This document shows, piece by piece, positions 24,877 to 33,276 of a stretch of 64,000 nt of DNA. Under the pieces are notes generated by a model. It made no database searches and had not been told where the DNA came from. It worked only from the letters and a program-made list of their open reading frames with translations. Position numbers and translations under genes: made by a program. How positions within the stretch are numbered: the first letter of the stretch is position 1; every line of letters begins with the position of its first letter. The DNA lies in NCBI RefSeq assembly GCF_016805305.1, contig NZ_JAERQN010000009.1, forward strand, positions 186,001-250,000. The letters are read 5' to 3'. Origin of the DNA: Falsiroseomonas ponticola. Lineage in GTDB: Bacteria; Pseudomonadota; Alphaproteobacteria; Acetobacterales; Acetobacteraceae.

Positions 24877-26106
24877 ATGCCGCGTATCACTGACGTCACC
24901 TGCGTCTTGGTTTCCGAACGTCTACCGGCGGAATGGGCGGCTGCGCATGGAGTCAGCAGCAAGCGGGACGAGGCGCTCGTCTTTATCACCACCGAGGATG
25001 GCCGTGTCGGCGTTGGCGAAAGCTATCATGCCTTCTCGCCCGGCACGATCCCAGGGATCGTCGAAGGCCACATCCGGGAGATCCTGGTCGGTCGGGATTC
25101 GTCCGAGATTCAGCTGCTGTGGGAGGAGGTGTTCTTCTCCACGGGCCAGCTCGGCTCGGCGGCGGTGGCAGCAATGTCCGGCGTAGACATAGCGCTGTGG
25201 GACCTGCTCGGCCGTCGGACCGGCCTGCCCGTCGCCACGCTGTTGGGCGGCGGAGGCGTGGACCTCGTGCCTGCATATGTCGGCTGCATGTGCCTCGGCT
25301 TCCAGGATGCGGCGTCGCTGCGGGAGGAGGTGAAGCTCTATCTCTCACAAGGCTACACCGCGATGAAGCTGCGCGGCGGGAAGGATCTGGAGGCGGATGT
25401 TGAGGCCGTCGCCACCGCGCGCGAGGTGGCGGGGCCGCATGTCGACCTGATGATCGACGCGAACTCCGCCTATTCGCCGCCCGAGTCCCTGCAGCTTGCA
25501 AAGCGGCTGGAGCGCTACGGCACTTTCTGGTTGGAGGATCCGTTCGATTTCAGCGTGAAGTATCATCACGCCGACATGGGGTGGCTGCGAAAGGCCTCGC
25601 CGGTGCCGATCTGCTCCGGCGGCAATGTCTATACCCGTTTCGACGTTCGGGCGCTGATCGATGCTGGAGGCGTGGACTACCTCACCCCCGATGTCTGCAA
25701 ATGCGGCGGCCTGTCGGAAGCGATGCGCATCGCCGCCCTGGCAAGCGCCCACAACATCATAGTCGCGCCGCACACTGTTGTAGGTATCGGGACGGTCGCC
25801 GGCGTGCACTACACCGCGGCGATACCGACGCATGTCCGCGGTCACATGGAATGGGACGCCTCGGTGGTAAACCCGCTCCGCGACGAGATGTGCCGCCCAG
25901 CTCTCTCGATTGTTGATGGCTGTATCGCTGTGCCGACTGGGCCGGGCCTCGGGGTTGAGGTGCCGTCGGCGGCTATGCTAGAGCGCTTCTCGTTTATCCC
26001 TGGTCGAGAGATCTCAATGCCGCCGCGCCGGCGGCGCTGGGATCCGGCGCTCAGGAATCCGGCACGCCAAGTGCGTCGCGAGCCGGTGACCACCGCCGTC
26101 AAATAG
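24877..26106 (+). CDS. Enolase-superfamily (mandelate racemase/sugar-acid dehydratase) protein
   Basis: A 409-aa protein, ATG 24877 (MPRITDVTCVLVSERLPAEW). An N-terminal capping domain is followed by a TIM barrel: AMKLRGG near residue 164 (K-x-R instead of K-x-K), the first metal ligand in DLMIDANSAY (about D194), the second in FWLEDPF (about E220), and the barrel His in IIVAPHT near 298. Where the third metal ligand usually stands (a GE pair) the sequence reads CSGGNVY near 247-251, so the normal Glu is not evident. Operon context implies dehydration of a sugar acid after the dehydrogenase and lactonase. Confidence 0.85.
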   Translation: MPRITDVTCVLVSERLPAEWAAAHGVSSKRDEALVFITTEDGRVGVGESYHAFSPGTIPGIVEGHIREILVGRDSSEIQLLWEEVFFSTGQLGSAAVAAMSGVDIALWDLLGRRTGLPVATLLGGGGVDLVPAYVGCMCLGFQDAASLREEVKLYLSQGYTAMKLRGGKDLEADVEAVATAREVAGPHVDLMIDANSAYSPPESLQLAKRLERYGTFWLEDPFDFSVKYHHADMGWLRKASPVPICSGGNVYTRFDVRALIDAGGVDYLTPDVCKCGGLSEAMRIAALASAHNIIVAPHTVVGIGTVAGVHYTAAIPTHVRGHMEWDASVVNPLRDEMCRPALSIVDGCIAVPTGPGLGVEVPSAAMLERFSFIPGREISMPPRRRRWDPALRNPARQVRREPVTTAVK

Positions 26107-26215
26107 ACATCACCGGCTCAGGGTTGCGGCGCCGCGGCAGCCCCCGCTATCAGCTACTTGCTGCTCGCAGAACACCCGCTCCGCGAGGGGTTCGGTCTCA
26201 CAGTAGCGCTGTCTA

Positions 26216-26480
26216 TCAACCCGCCTTCCGCTTCACCACCTGCACCGCCAGAGGTGCAGCGGCCAGATCCACCGTCGACGCGCTGACATTCCGCGCTGTG
26301 ACCCGCACGCTGTTGTTCGACCAGACATGGCAGTCGAGCACGAAGGCGATGCTGCTGCTGTCCAGCGAGGCGTCCGCGAAGTCGCCCCGCCGCGCGCCCG
26401 GCACCGAGACGTCGACGTTCGCCGTCGCGCCCGGCGCAAGGCTCGGCAGGTCCCAGTTGGTCTCCAGCGTCAGCGTTACT
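26216..26480 (-). pseudogene. Phage structural-gene fragment, copy D
   Basis: About 85 codons encoding ETNWDLPSLAPGATANVDVS, GARRGDFADASLDSSSIAF, VLDCHVWSNNSVRVTARNVS and STVDLAAAPLAVQVVKRKAG. The same piece, 90% identical, is found at 49263-49520 beside the prophage. It reads as the C-terminus of a virion surface or accessory protein and has no start of its own. The upstream edge is cut at about 26480 by the start of unrelated sequence. The 110 bp between the enolase gene and this fragment hold nothing recognisable. Confidence 0.55.
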
Positions 26481-26847
26481 GCGGCTCGCCGCTATGCGCG
26501 AGCATCCTGGGGTCGATGACGGGCTCATACCATCGACTTGCGACCGCCATCCAGCGCGTGATTACCGCCTGTAGGCCGGGTTCATCGGCACACAGGTGGA
26601 AGGTGTGGAGGCGGTTAACGATGTCGCGCATCAGAGCGCGCATCTCATCATCATCGATGCGCGAGACGTTGGGCCAGGGGATACGTCGGCCATCTGTATC
26701 CACGACGAAGACGTCTGAGTAGTCGCCCGTGCGCGTGGTGGGGACCTGGCCGGCGTGCAGATCCTCCAGTTTCGAGTTCCGCACGCAGATCACAGCCATA
26801 ATCTTTGCGCGGCGCGCTGCGACGCGCTGTTCGTCGTTCTTGCTCAT
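26476..26847 (-). CDS. Conserved-looking hypothetical protein
   Basis: A 123-aa protein starting MSKNDEQRVAARRAKIMAVI. It has no signal peptide or membrane span, a mixed charged composition and segments such as DYSDVFVVDTDGRRIPWPNV and MRALMRDIVNRLHTFHLCAD. Codon use is normal for the region and the frame is not a shadow of another gene, so I take it as real. I do not recognise its family. It is divergent from the truncated recombinase, with only 14 bp between their first credible codons. Confidence 0.55.
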   Translation of the reverse strand: MSKNDEQRVAARRAKIMAVICVRNSKLEDLHAGQVPTTRTGDYSDVFVVDTDGRRIPWPNVSRIDDDEMRALMRDIVNRLHTFHLCADEPGLQAVITRWMAVASRWYEPVIDPRMLAHSGEPQ

Positions 26848-26861
26848 GGGCCTGGGTTCTG

Positions 26862-28034
26862 GTGCGCGACCGCTACGACGACGGTGGCATCTCTGGCGGG
26901 ACGTTGGAACGCCCCGCCTTGAAGCGCCTCGTCGCTGACATCCAGGAGGGCCTGGTCGATGTGGTGGTGGTCTACAAGATCGACCGCCTGAGCCGCTCCC
27001 TGGTCGATTTCACCAAGCTGGTCGAGGTGTTCGATGCGAACAACGTCACCTTTGTTTCTGTGACGCAGAGCTTCAATACCACCACCAGCATGGGGCGGCT
27101 GACACTGAACATCCTGCTCAGCTTCGCCCAGTTCGAGCGAGAGGTCATCGGCGAGCGGATCCGCGACAAGGTCGCGGCCTCGCGCAAGCGCGGCATGTGG
27201 ATGGGTGGGTACGTGCCGCTCGGCTACGACGTGCGCGAGCGGAAGCTGGTGGTGAACGAGGCCGAGGCCGCGCTGGTGCGGAGGATCTTTCAGGGCTTCG
27301 TCGAGACGCAGTCCTGCACCAAGCTGGTGCAGGCCCTGCGAGCCGAGGGCGCAACTACCAAGCGCGGACGCCCGCTGACGAAGCACGATGTCTATCGCAT
27401 CCTCAGCAACCGGGTGTACCTCGGCGAGGCGGTGCACAAGGGCATGGCCTATCCCGGCGAGCACGACGCCATCGTCACCCAGCAGCAGTGGGACGCGGTG
27501 CACGCCATCCTGCAGGTCAGCCCGCGGGTGCGGGTTAATCGGACGCGGAACACGACGGCGCCGCTGCTGCGCGGGCTGATCTTTGACAGCGACGGCCGCG
27601 CCATGTCGCCGAGCCACAGCCGCGGGCGGGGCGGGCAGATGTACCGCTACTACGTCAGCCAGGCGGTGCTGAAGGGCGGCGGGACCGAGCGGCCGGCGAT
27701 CCCGCGGCTGCCAGCCGGGGAGATCGAGTCGGCGGTGGTCGCACAGGTCCGCGCACTGCTGCGGCAGCCGGAGATGGTGGTCGGCACCTGGCGGGCGGCC
27801 CGCGCGACGGCACCGGAGGTCACTGAGCAGGAGGTGCTGCTGGCGTTGGAGCGCATAGAGCCGCTCTGGGACGAGCTCTTCCCGGCCGAGCGGGCGCGCA
27901 TCGTGCGGCTGCTGGTGGATCGGGTCGACGTCCGGGCGGAGGGCGCCGCGGTGCGGCTGCGGCTCGACGGGCTCGGCAGTCTGGTGCGGGACCTCGCTGC
28001 CCGGGGGGCCGAGGCCGGGAGGGCGGCAGTATGA
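26862..28034 (+). pseudogene. Large serine recombinase lacking its catalytic N-terminus
   Basis: Similarity to phage/transposon serine recombinases begins at VLVRDRYDDGGISGGTLERP (GTG 26862). It continues through the resolvase core (VVVYKIDRLSRSLVDFTKL, LSFAQFEREVIGERIRDKVA), the recombinase domain (GYVPLGYDVRERKLVVNEAE, EGATTKRGRPLTKHDVYRIL) and the C-terminal region to 28034. The ~60-70 residues that should precede, including the catalytic serine (Y-x-R-x-S motif), are absent. DNA upstream of 26850 belongs to an unrelated divergent gene. It may be expressed but cannot catalyse strand exchange. It overlaps the next gene by 4 bp. Confidence 0.75.
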
Positions 28035-28459
28035 GCGACGCCGCGCAGACCCTCATCGTGGTCATCCCGCTCCGGGTGAAGCCGCGGGGAGGGCGGAAGG
28101 CGATGGTCACACCCGGCGTACTGGCGCTGGAGCGCCGGCAGGACCTCACGCTCATCAAGGCTGTGGCGCGAGCCTTCCGGTGGCGGCGAATGCTGGAGAC
28201 CGGGCGCTTCGCCACTATCAACGAGCTGGCCGCGGCAGAGAAGATCAACTCGTCCTATGTCTCGCGCGTGCTGCGGCTGACGCTGCTGGCGCCGGACATG
28301 GTCGAGGCGATCCTGGACGGGCGGCAGCCGGAGGGGATGACGCTGCCGGCGCTAATGAAGCCGTTCTCGGTGGAGTGGAAGGAACAGCGCGAGGAGGCGG
28401 CCCTGAGACGCGCGGGCAGCTTCACATTCGTCGATGCGCAGTCGCATCGGTCCTGCTAG
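28031..28459 (+). CDS. Recombinase-associated small protein
   Basis: A 142-aa basic protein overlapping the recombinase stop (ATGA). Its centre looks like a helix-turn-helix: TGRFATINELAAAEKINSSY followed by VSRVLRLTLLAPDMVEAILD. Genes of this type commonly follow serine recombinases in alphaproteobacterial mobile elements. The role is unknown; DNA binding that modulates the recombinase or the element's promoter is inference. Confidence 0.65.
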   Translation: MSDAAQTLIVVIPLRVKPRGGRKAMVTPGVLALERRQDLTLIKAVARAFRWRRMLETGRFATINELAAAEKINSSYVSRVLRLTLLAPDMVEAILDGRQPEGMTLPALMKPFSVEWKEQREEAALRRAGSFTFVDAQSHRSC

Positions 28460-28494
28460 TCTCGCCTTAGCCGGTTTTGGGCGAAGGAGGCGGC

Positions 28495-28929
28495 ATGGCA
28501 CCACCACCGACGCGGCGATTCCACGTAGAAAGTGGCCCGCCAGAACTCTTCGAGCGCATCCGGTTCATCATCGGGCGGCGCGGTCCGCAGAACCTCGACT
28601 TATCGCACGACCACGCGGCGGAGAGGGCTGTCGAGCGGCGCTTCCCAACCGAGATCGTTACGCCCTTTCGGCCCGAGGAGTGGGAGCTTCTGACCGCTGA
28701 GGTCTTGCCCAGCGGGAAGTTCATGCGGACCACATGGGCGCGTGTCTATGAAGGGCAGCGCTGGTTAGTGACCTTCGCGAAGGGGGAGATCGTCGTCACT
28801 GGCTACGAGGGCGACCCGCGTCGGATGCTGCGCGGCCCGAGCATCGTTCGGGGTGGCGAGTTCTTCGAGAAGGTGGCTCGAGTGAATCGGGACCTCATGG
28901 CTGCGGAAGGCGAGGGCGCAGGAACCTAG
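28495..28929 (+). CDS. Hypothetical protein, possibly toxin-like
   Basis: A 144-aa protein. ATG 28495 is chosen because GAAGGAGG lies 6 nt upstream; a start 18 nt earlier is in frame but poorer. Residues 30-110 contain LSHDHAAERAVERRFPTEIV and TTWARVYEGQRWLVTFAKGE, a strand-rich pattern reminiscent of RelE/BrnT or DUF4258-type proteins (H-A-x-E-R near the start). That resemblance is weak. An antitoxin-like gene follows 146 bp later, so a toxin role is possible but not shown. Confidence 0.5.
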   Translation: MAPPPTRRFHVESGPPELFERIRFIIGRRGPQNLDLSHDHAAERAVERRFPTEIVTPFRPEEWELLTAEVLPSGKFMRTTWARVYEGQRWLVTFAKGEIVVTGYEGDPRRMLRGPSIVRGGEFFEKVARVNRDLMAAEGEGAGT

Positions 28930-29075
28930 CCGATACCTCAGCCAACGGACCACGGCCGAGAGCGCCCGGGAAGCCTGCGAATGTTGAGGCGACCCGAGTG
29001 CGGCAGGCGGCCCCCGCAACCGCCCATAGAACTGCGCAGGCTGCCGCGAACGGCTGTGTTGCACATCTGGCCATA

Positions 29076-29321
29076 ATGGCCAATACTCGTCTTCAAGCGA
29101 GGCGAGGCTCAGCTGTGCACAAGCTAACCGCAAAAGAGGCGAAGTACGGCTTCGGCCGACTGATTGACCTCGCGCGAGCAGAGCCAGTGATCATCACTAA
29201 GCATCTGCGCCCAGTCGTCGTCGTCGTCTCTGTCGAGGAGTACGAGCGGCTCACGGCCGCCTCCGCTGTCGCAGCGTCCAATTTGCCTCCCGCGAAACGA
29301 ACTCCACGGAAAGCGCCATGA
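29076..29321 (+). CDS. Phd/YefM-type antitoxin-like protein heading the defence operon
   Basis: An 81-aa protein with the Phd/YefM fold signature: KLTAKEAKYGFGRLIDLARA, then PVIITKHLRPVVVVVSVEEY (A-K-x-x-F-x-x-L and the I-T-x-x-x-x-P-V-V-V strand). ATG 29076 is used; GTG 29115 just before HKLTAKEA is an alternative. Its stop overlaps the start of the helicase gene (ATGA at 29318-29321), so it is translationally coupled to the restriction-modification operon rather than to a toxin gene. Likely roles are autoregulator of the operon or antitoxin to a partner within it. Both are inference. Confidence 0.8.
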   Translation: MANTRLQARRGSAVHKLTAKEAKYGFGRLIDLARAEPVIITKHLRPVVVVVSVEEYERLTAASAVAASNLPPAKRTPRKAP

Positions 29322-32300
29322 GGCTCATCCGCAATTCGGGCGCGGACCGGGTACTGGACGAGTTGAAGCGGACACTGGGGCCGGGCAGCCGGCTGGACGT
29401 CGCGTCGCCGGGAATTTCGCTCTTCGCGTTCGCCGAGCTTCGGCAAGCCCTGGACGAGACCGAGCAGTGCCGAGTGGTCCTGCCCGCCGCCGACATTGTG
29501 TCGGCCGGCCTGCTCGGAAGCGACCGCGACCGGGCGGCCCGCAATCGTCTGCATCAGCGCTGGCTGGCCAGGCAATGTGCGCGCTGGATCAGAAGCAAGG
29601 TCGATGTCCGGACTGCGCCTTCTCCTCTTCCGCAGTCCGCGCTCGCGGTGCGTGGGCCGCAGGCAAACATCGGCACGATCATCACGGGCAACTGCCCCTT
29701 CACCACAGAGGGCCTCGGTGTCGTACCGGGTAACCAATTCAGCCTGATCCAGTGCTCGGAGAACGAAGGCGAGTGGGTGTTGCTGAGTGGCTGGTTTTCA
29801 GCCCTCTGGGAGAGCCTTGGCGCAAACTCCGCAAGCGAAGCCATCGCCGGAAAGCTCGACGAACTGGTCGCCGAGCTATCGCCGGCGCTGGTCTACCACC
29901 AAATCCTCGAACAGGTCTTCAGCAGCCAAGGCGGCGAGCTGGACGAAGATTCCGTCATCAAGTCTGCGACTGGCATCCGCGAGACTGCAGTTTGGAAGAA
30001 GCTCTTCCGCTTTCAGCGCGACGGTGTGGTCGGCGTCATCGATCGCTTGAACCGTTTTGGCGGTTGCATCCTCGCGGATAGCGTAGGGCTGGGAAAGACG
30101 TTCGAGGCGCTCGCGGTCATCAAGTACCACGAGCTGCGGAACGACCGCGTCCTCGTGCTCTGTCCGAAGCGCTTGCGCGACAATTGGACACTCTACAAGT
30201 CCAACGACCGCCGCAACGTCCTCGCAGCTGACCGGCTTCATTATGACGTGCTGAATCACACCGACCTGTCGCGAGAAGGTGGGCTCTCGGGCGACATCGA
30301 TCTGAGTTACGTGAACTGGGGCAACTACGACCTCGTCGTGATCGACGAGTCGCACAACTTCCGGAACAAGGCCCAGCATCGCGATCGGGACACCCGGTAC
30401 GACCACCTGATGAAGCGGATCATCAAGGCGGGCGTGCGGACCAAGGTGCTCATGCTCTCCGCGACGCCTGTGAACAGCCGCTTGTCCGATCTGAAGAACC
30501 AGATTGCCTTCGCGACGGAAGCCAACGATGCGGCGCTTCGTCATGAGGGCATCCCGAGCATCGAGACGACGATCCGCCTCGCGCAAACGCAGTTCAACCG
30601 TTGGCTCGCCCTGCCGGAGGCCACGCGCAAGCCCGCGCGCCTCATCGAGATGCTTGGCTTCGACTACTTCAAGCTGCTTGATCTGCTGACGATCGCACGG
30701 TCACGGAAGCATGTCGCTCGCTACTACGGTACCGAGGAGACTGGACGGTTCCCGGATCGTCTGGCCCCTATCAACGTCAAGGCCGACGTGGACGCAGAGG
30801 GCCGGTTCCCACCCATTCGCGACGTCAACAACGAGATCCGGCGCCTCAACCTCGCCGCCTATGCGCCGCTCCGCTACGTCTTGCCGAACAAGCAGGCCGC
30901 CTACGATGCGAAGTACAGCACCCGGCTTCGCGGGCAGGGCGATCGCATCTTCCGACAGCAGGATCGAGAAGAGAGCCTGATCCATCTTCTGCGCGTGAAC
31001 ATCCTCAAGCGGATGGAGAGCTCAGTGGCCTCCTTCGCCTTGACGCTCCAGCGGCAGCTCGAGGACGTGACCGCGCTGCTTCGCCGCATCGACCAGCGGG
31101 TCGATGCCGTGGATGAACTCGACATCGTTGACATCGACATCGACGATCCGAACTTCGAGGCACTTCTGGTCGGCCGCGGTGTCCGGGTGCTGCTGCAGGA
31201 CATGGATGTGCTGCGCTGGCGCCAGGAACTGACGGAGGACCGCGATCGCCTCCAGGCGCTGCTGCGCTCCGCGCAGGCCATCACGCCGCAGCGGGATTCA
31301 AAGCTCGCGAAGCTGCGCGACATGATCGCCGCGAAGGTGCGGACGCCCATCAATGCTGGGAATCGGAAGGTCATCGTCTTCACGGCCTTCGCCGACACCG
31401 CCGAGTACCTCTACGCGCAGCTCTCCGACTGGGCACGGCGGGACCACGGCGTGCACACGGCACTGGTCACGGGGGCCGGCCGTAACAGAAGCACCTTGCC
31501 GAAGCTGCGGTCAGACCTGGCGAGCATTCTGTCTGCCTTCTCGCCTCGCTCGAAGGAGCGCCCAGAGGAGCTGGCGGAGGACGGCGAGATCGATTTGCTG
31601 ATCGCCACCGATTGCATCTCTGAAGGCCAGAACCTGCAGGACTGCGACTGGCTGGTGAACTACGACATTCACTGGAACCCCGTGCGCATCATCCAGCGCT
31701 TCGGCCGCATTGACCGCATCGGCTCGGTCAACACGCGGATCCAGCTGGCCAATTTCTGGCCGAACATGCAGCTGGAGGAGTACATCAACCTGGAACAACG
31801 CGTGAGCGGCCGCATGGTGCTGCTCGACGTGTCGGCCACGGGGGAGGAGAACATTATCGAGACGCAGTCCGGTAACCAGATGAACGACCTGGAATACCGG
31901 CGGCGTCAGATGGAGCAGCTTCAGGAGCGGGTCATTGACCTCGAGGACCTGTCGAGCGGCATCTCCATCACGGACCTCACGCTCGGCGACTTCAGGGTCG
32001 AGCTGGGGGCGTTCAAGAAGTCGCATGAAGACGAGCTCGCGCGCCTGCCGCTCGGCGCCGCATCCGTCGTCACCGCACCCCCTGGGCAGGAGCATGACAT
32101 CCCGCCTGGCGTCATCTTCTGCCTCCGGGCTGCAAGCGACGAAGCTCTCCAGGCGGTCGAGCCGGGATACCCTCTCGCGCCGCATTACCTGGTCCATGTG
32201 TCGGCCGATGGGGAAGTCGTGCTTCCCCACAGCCAGGCGAAGCAGATCCTCGACCGCCTCAAGACCCTCTGCGCCGGGGCGGAGGAGCCTGACAGGGCGG

Positions 32301-32518
32301 CCTGGGCGCGTTTCGATCAAGCGACACGCCATGGGCGGGACATGGAACCGCACCAGCGGCACCTGGCCACCGCCGTCTCTTCCATCCAGGGGCAAACCGA
32401 GGAGCGCGCTGTGGCGAGCCTCTTCACCCCGGGCGGCACCCATGCGCGGAAGGGGGAGTTCCGCGGCAGCGACGACTTCGAGGTCGTCGCCTACCTTGTG
32501 ATCCTGCCACCGGGATGA
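29318..32518 (+). CDS. SNF2/RapA-type helicase with degenerate PLD-like N-terminus
   Basis: A 1,066-aa cytoplasmic ATPase. Residues 1-~150 resemble the phospholipase-D-like module of such helicases (VASPGISLFAFAELRQALDE, ending ITGNCPFTTEGLGVV) but without an H-x-K motif. Walker A is ILADSVGLGKTFEAL near 252-266, DExx box LVVIDESHNFRN near 340, motif III LMLSATPVNSR near 379, and motif VI QRFGRIDRIGS near 792, the RapA/SNF2 pattern. A long C-terminal region (800-1066) contains a helical segment (LEYRRRQMEQLQERVIDLED). It overlaps the antitoxin-like gene before it and DUF4391 after it by 4 bp. It probably remodels or translocates on DNA for the type III enzymes. Confidence 0.88.
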   Translation: MRLIRNSGADRVLDELKRTLGPGSRLDVASPGISLFAFAELRQALDETEQCRVVLPAADIVSAGLLGSDRDRAARNRLHQRWLARQCARWIRSKVDVRTAPSPLPQSALAVRGPQANIGTIITGNCPFTTEGLGVVPGNQFSLIQCSENEGEWVLLSGWFSALWESLGANSASEAIAGKLDELVAELSPALVYHQILEQVFSSQGGELDEDSVIKSATGIRETAVWKKLFRFQRDGVVGVIDRLNRFGGCILADSVGLGKTFEALAVIKYHELRNDRVLVLCPKRLRDNWTLYKSNDRRNVLAADRLHYDVLNHTDLSREGGLSGDIDLSYVNWGNYDLVVIDESHNFRNKAQHRDRDTRYDHLMKRIIKAGVRTKVLMLSATPVNSRLSDLKNQIAFATEANDAALRHEGIPSIETTIRLAQTQFNRWLALPEATRKPARLIEMLGFDYFKLLDLLTIARSRKHVARYYGTEETGRFPDRLAPINVKADVDAEGRFPPIRDVNNEIRRLNLAAYAPLRYVLPNKQAAYDAKYSTRLRGQGDRIFRQQDREESLIHLLRVNILKRMESSVASFALTLQRQLEDVTALLRRIDQRVDAVDELDIVDIDIDDPNFEALLVGRGVRVLLQDMDVLRWRQELTEDRDRLQALLRSAQAITPQRDSKLAKLRDMIAAKVRTPINAGNRKVIVFTAFADTAEYLYAQLSDWARRDHGVHTALVTGAGRNRSTLPKLRSDLASILSAFSPRSKERPEELAEDGEIDLLIATDCISEGQNLQDCDWLVNYDIHWNPVRIIQRFGRIDRIGSVNTRIQLANFWPNMQLEEYINLEQRVSGRMVLLDVSATGEENIIETQSGNQMNDLEYRRRQMEQLQERVIDLEDLSSGISITDLTLGDFRVELGAFKKSHEDELARLPLGAASVVTAPPGQEHDIPPGVIFCLRAASDEALQAVEPGYPLAPHYLVHVSADGEVVLPHSQAKQILDRLKTLCAGAEEPDRAAWARFDQATRHGRDMEPHQRHLATAVSSIQGQTEERAVASLFTPGGTHARKGEFRGSDDFEVVAYLVILPPG

Positions 32519-33276
32519 GCGCCGCAGACGACATCATCGAGGCCTTGCGCCTGCCGCCCGACGCGCGGCTCGATCAGCGCGTGCCGAAGAAGCTGCTCGC
32601 GGAGCAGGGGGCGCCTACGGCCGCGGATCGTCGGGCCATCCAGGAGGGGATCGAGGAGCTGGTCTGGGTGGCCGCGCTGAAGCCGGCGGGTATCGGCATA
32701 CCTGCCTATCGCGACGAGGAGCGGGAGTACCTGGAGATCGCGGTACTGCGGCTGGGTCTTCGCGCGACGGCGCGGCGCCCCCGAATCACCGAACTCGTGC
32801 ACCGAGCGATTCCGTATCCGGTGCTGCTCCTAGCTGAGCAGGGCGAAGCGACGGAGATGTCGACGGCGGGCAAGCGCTGGTCGCAAGGCGAGGCGGGGCG
32901 GACAGTCCTGGACGGTGCTCCCGTGGTCGCATCCGTCGCGCCTGTAGCGGACGCGGCCGCCTTGTCAGGCTTCCACGCGGCCTTGGCACTGGATCTGCAG
33001 CCGCGCGGTTCCCTGCGCGCTGCCTATGAGGGCTGGGAGGAGACGCTGGTCGCGCTGCAGGCCGCGAGGCTGTCGGGCGCTTTCCGTCTCTTGCCGGCGC
33101 GCGACGCGATGTTGGCAAGGCGAGCCGCGCTTGCCGAGCATGCCCGGCTCAACGCCGAGGTTGCCCGCCTGCGGGCCGCCGCGGGACGCGAGAGACAGAT
33201 GGCGCGGCGCGTTGCCGCGAACATGGACATCCAACGTCTGGAGGCGGCTCTCGCCGCCGCTCGGGCACGACTGTGA
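32515..33276 (+). CDS. DUF4391 domain protein
   Basis: A 253-aa protein matching DUF4391, recognised by LDQRVPKKLLAEQGAPTAAD near 19, IEELVWVAALKPAGIGIPAY near 45, REYLEIAVL near 70 and KRWSQGEAGRTVLDG near 119. The end is a helical, Ala/Arg-rich stretch (ALAEHARLNAEVARLRAAAG), probably a coiled coil. The family regularly lies between a helicase and a Mod/Res pair. Its function is unknown; a scaffold or adaptor is a guess. It overlaps both neighbours (ATGA before, GTGA after), consistent with a stoichiometric complex. Confidence 0.85.
   Translation: MSAADDIIEALRLPPDARLDQRVPKKLLAEQGAPTAADRRAIQEGIEELVWVAALKPAGIGIPAYRDEEREYLEIAVLRLGLRATARRPRITELVHRAIPYPVLLLAEQGEATEMSTAGKRWSQGEAGRTVLDGAPVVASVAPVADAAALSGFHAALALDLQPRGSLRAAYEGWEETLVALQAARLSGAFRLLPARDAMLARRAALAEHARLNAEVARLRAAAGRERQMARRVAANMDIQRLEAALAAARARL

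Noticed and set aside
28495-29321. Classical toxin-antitoxin pair
   Set aside because: The upstream protein is only weakly toxin-like, the genes are 146 bp apart, and the antitoxin-like gene overlaps the helicase instead.
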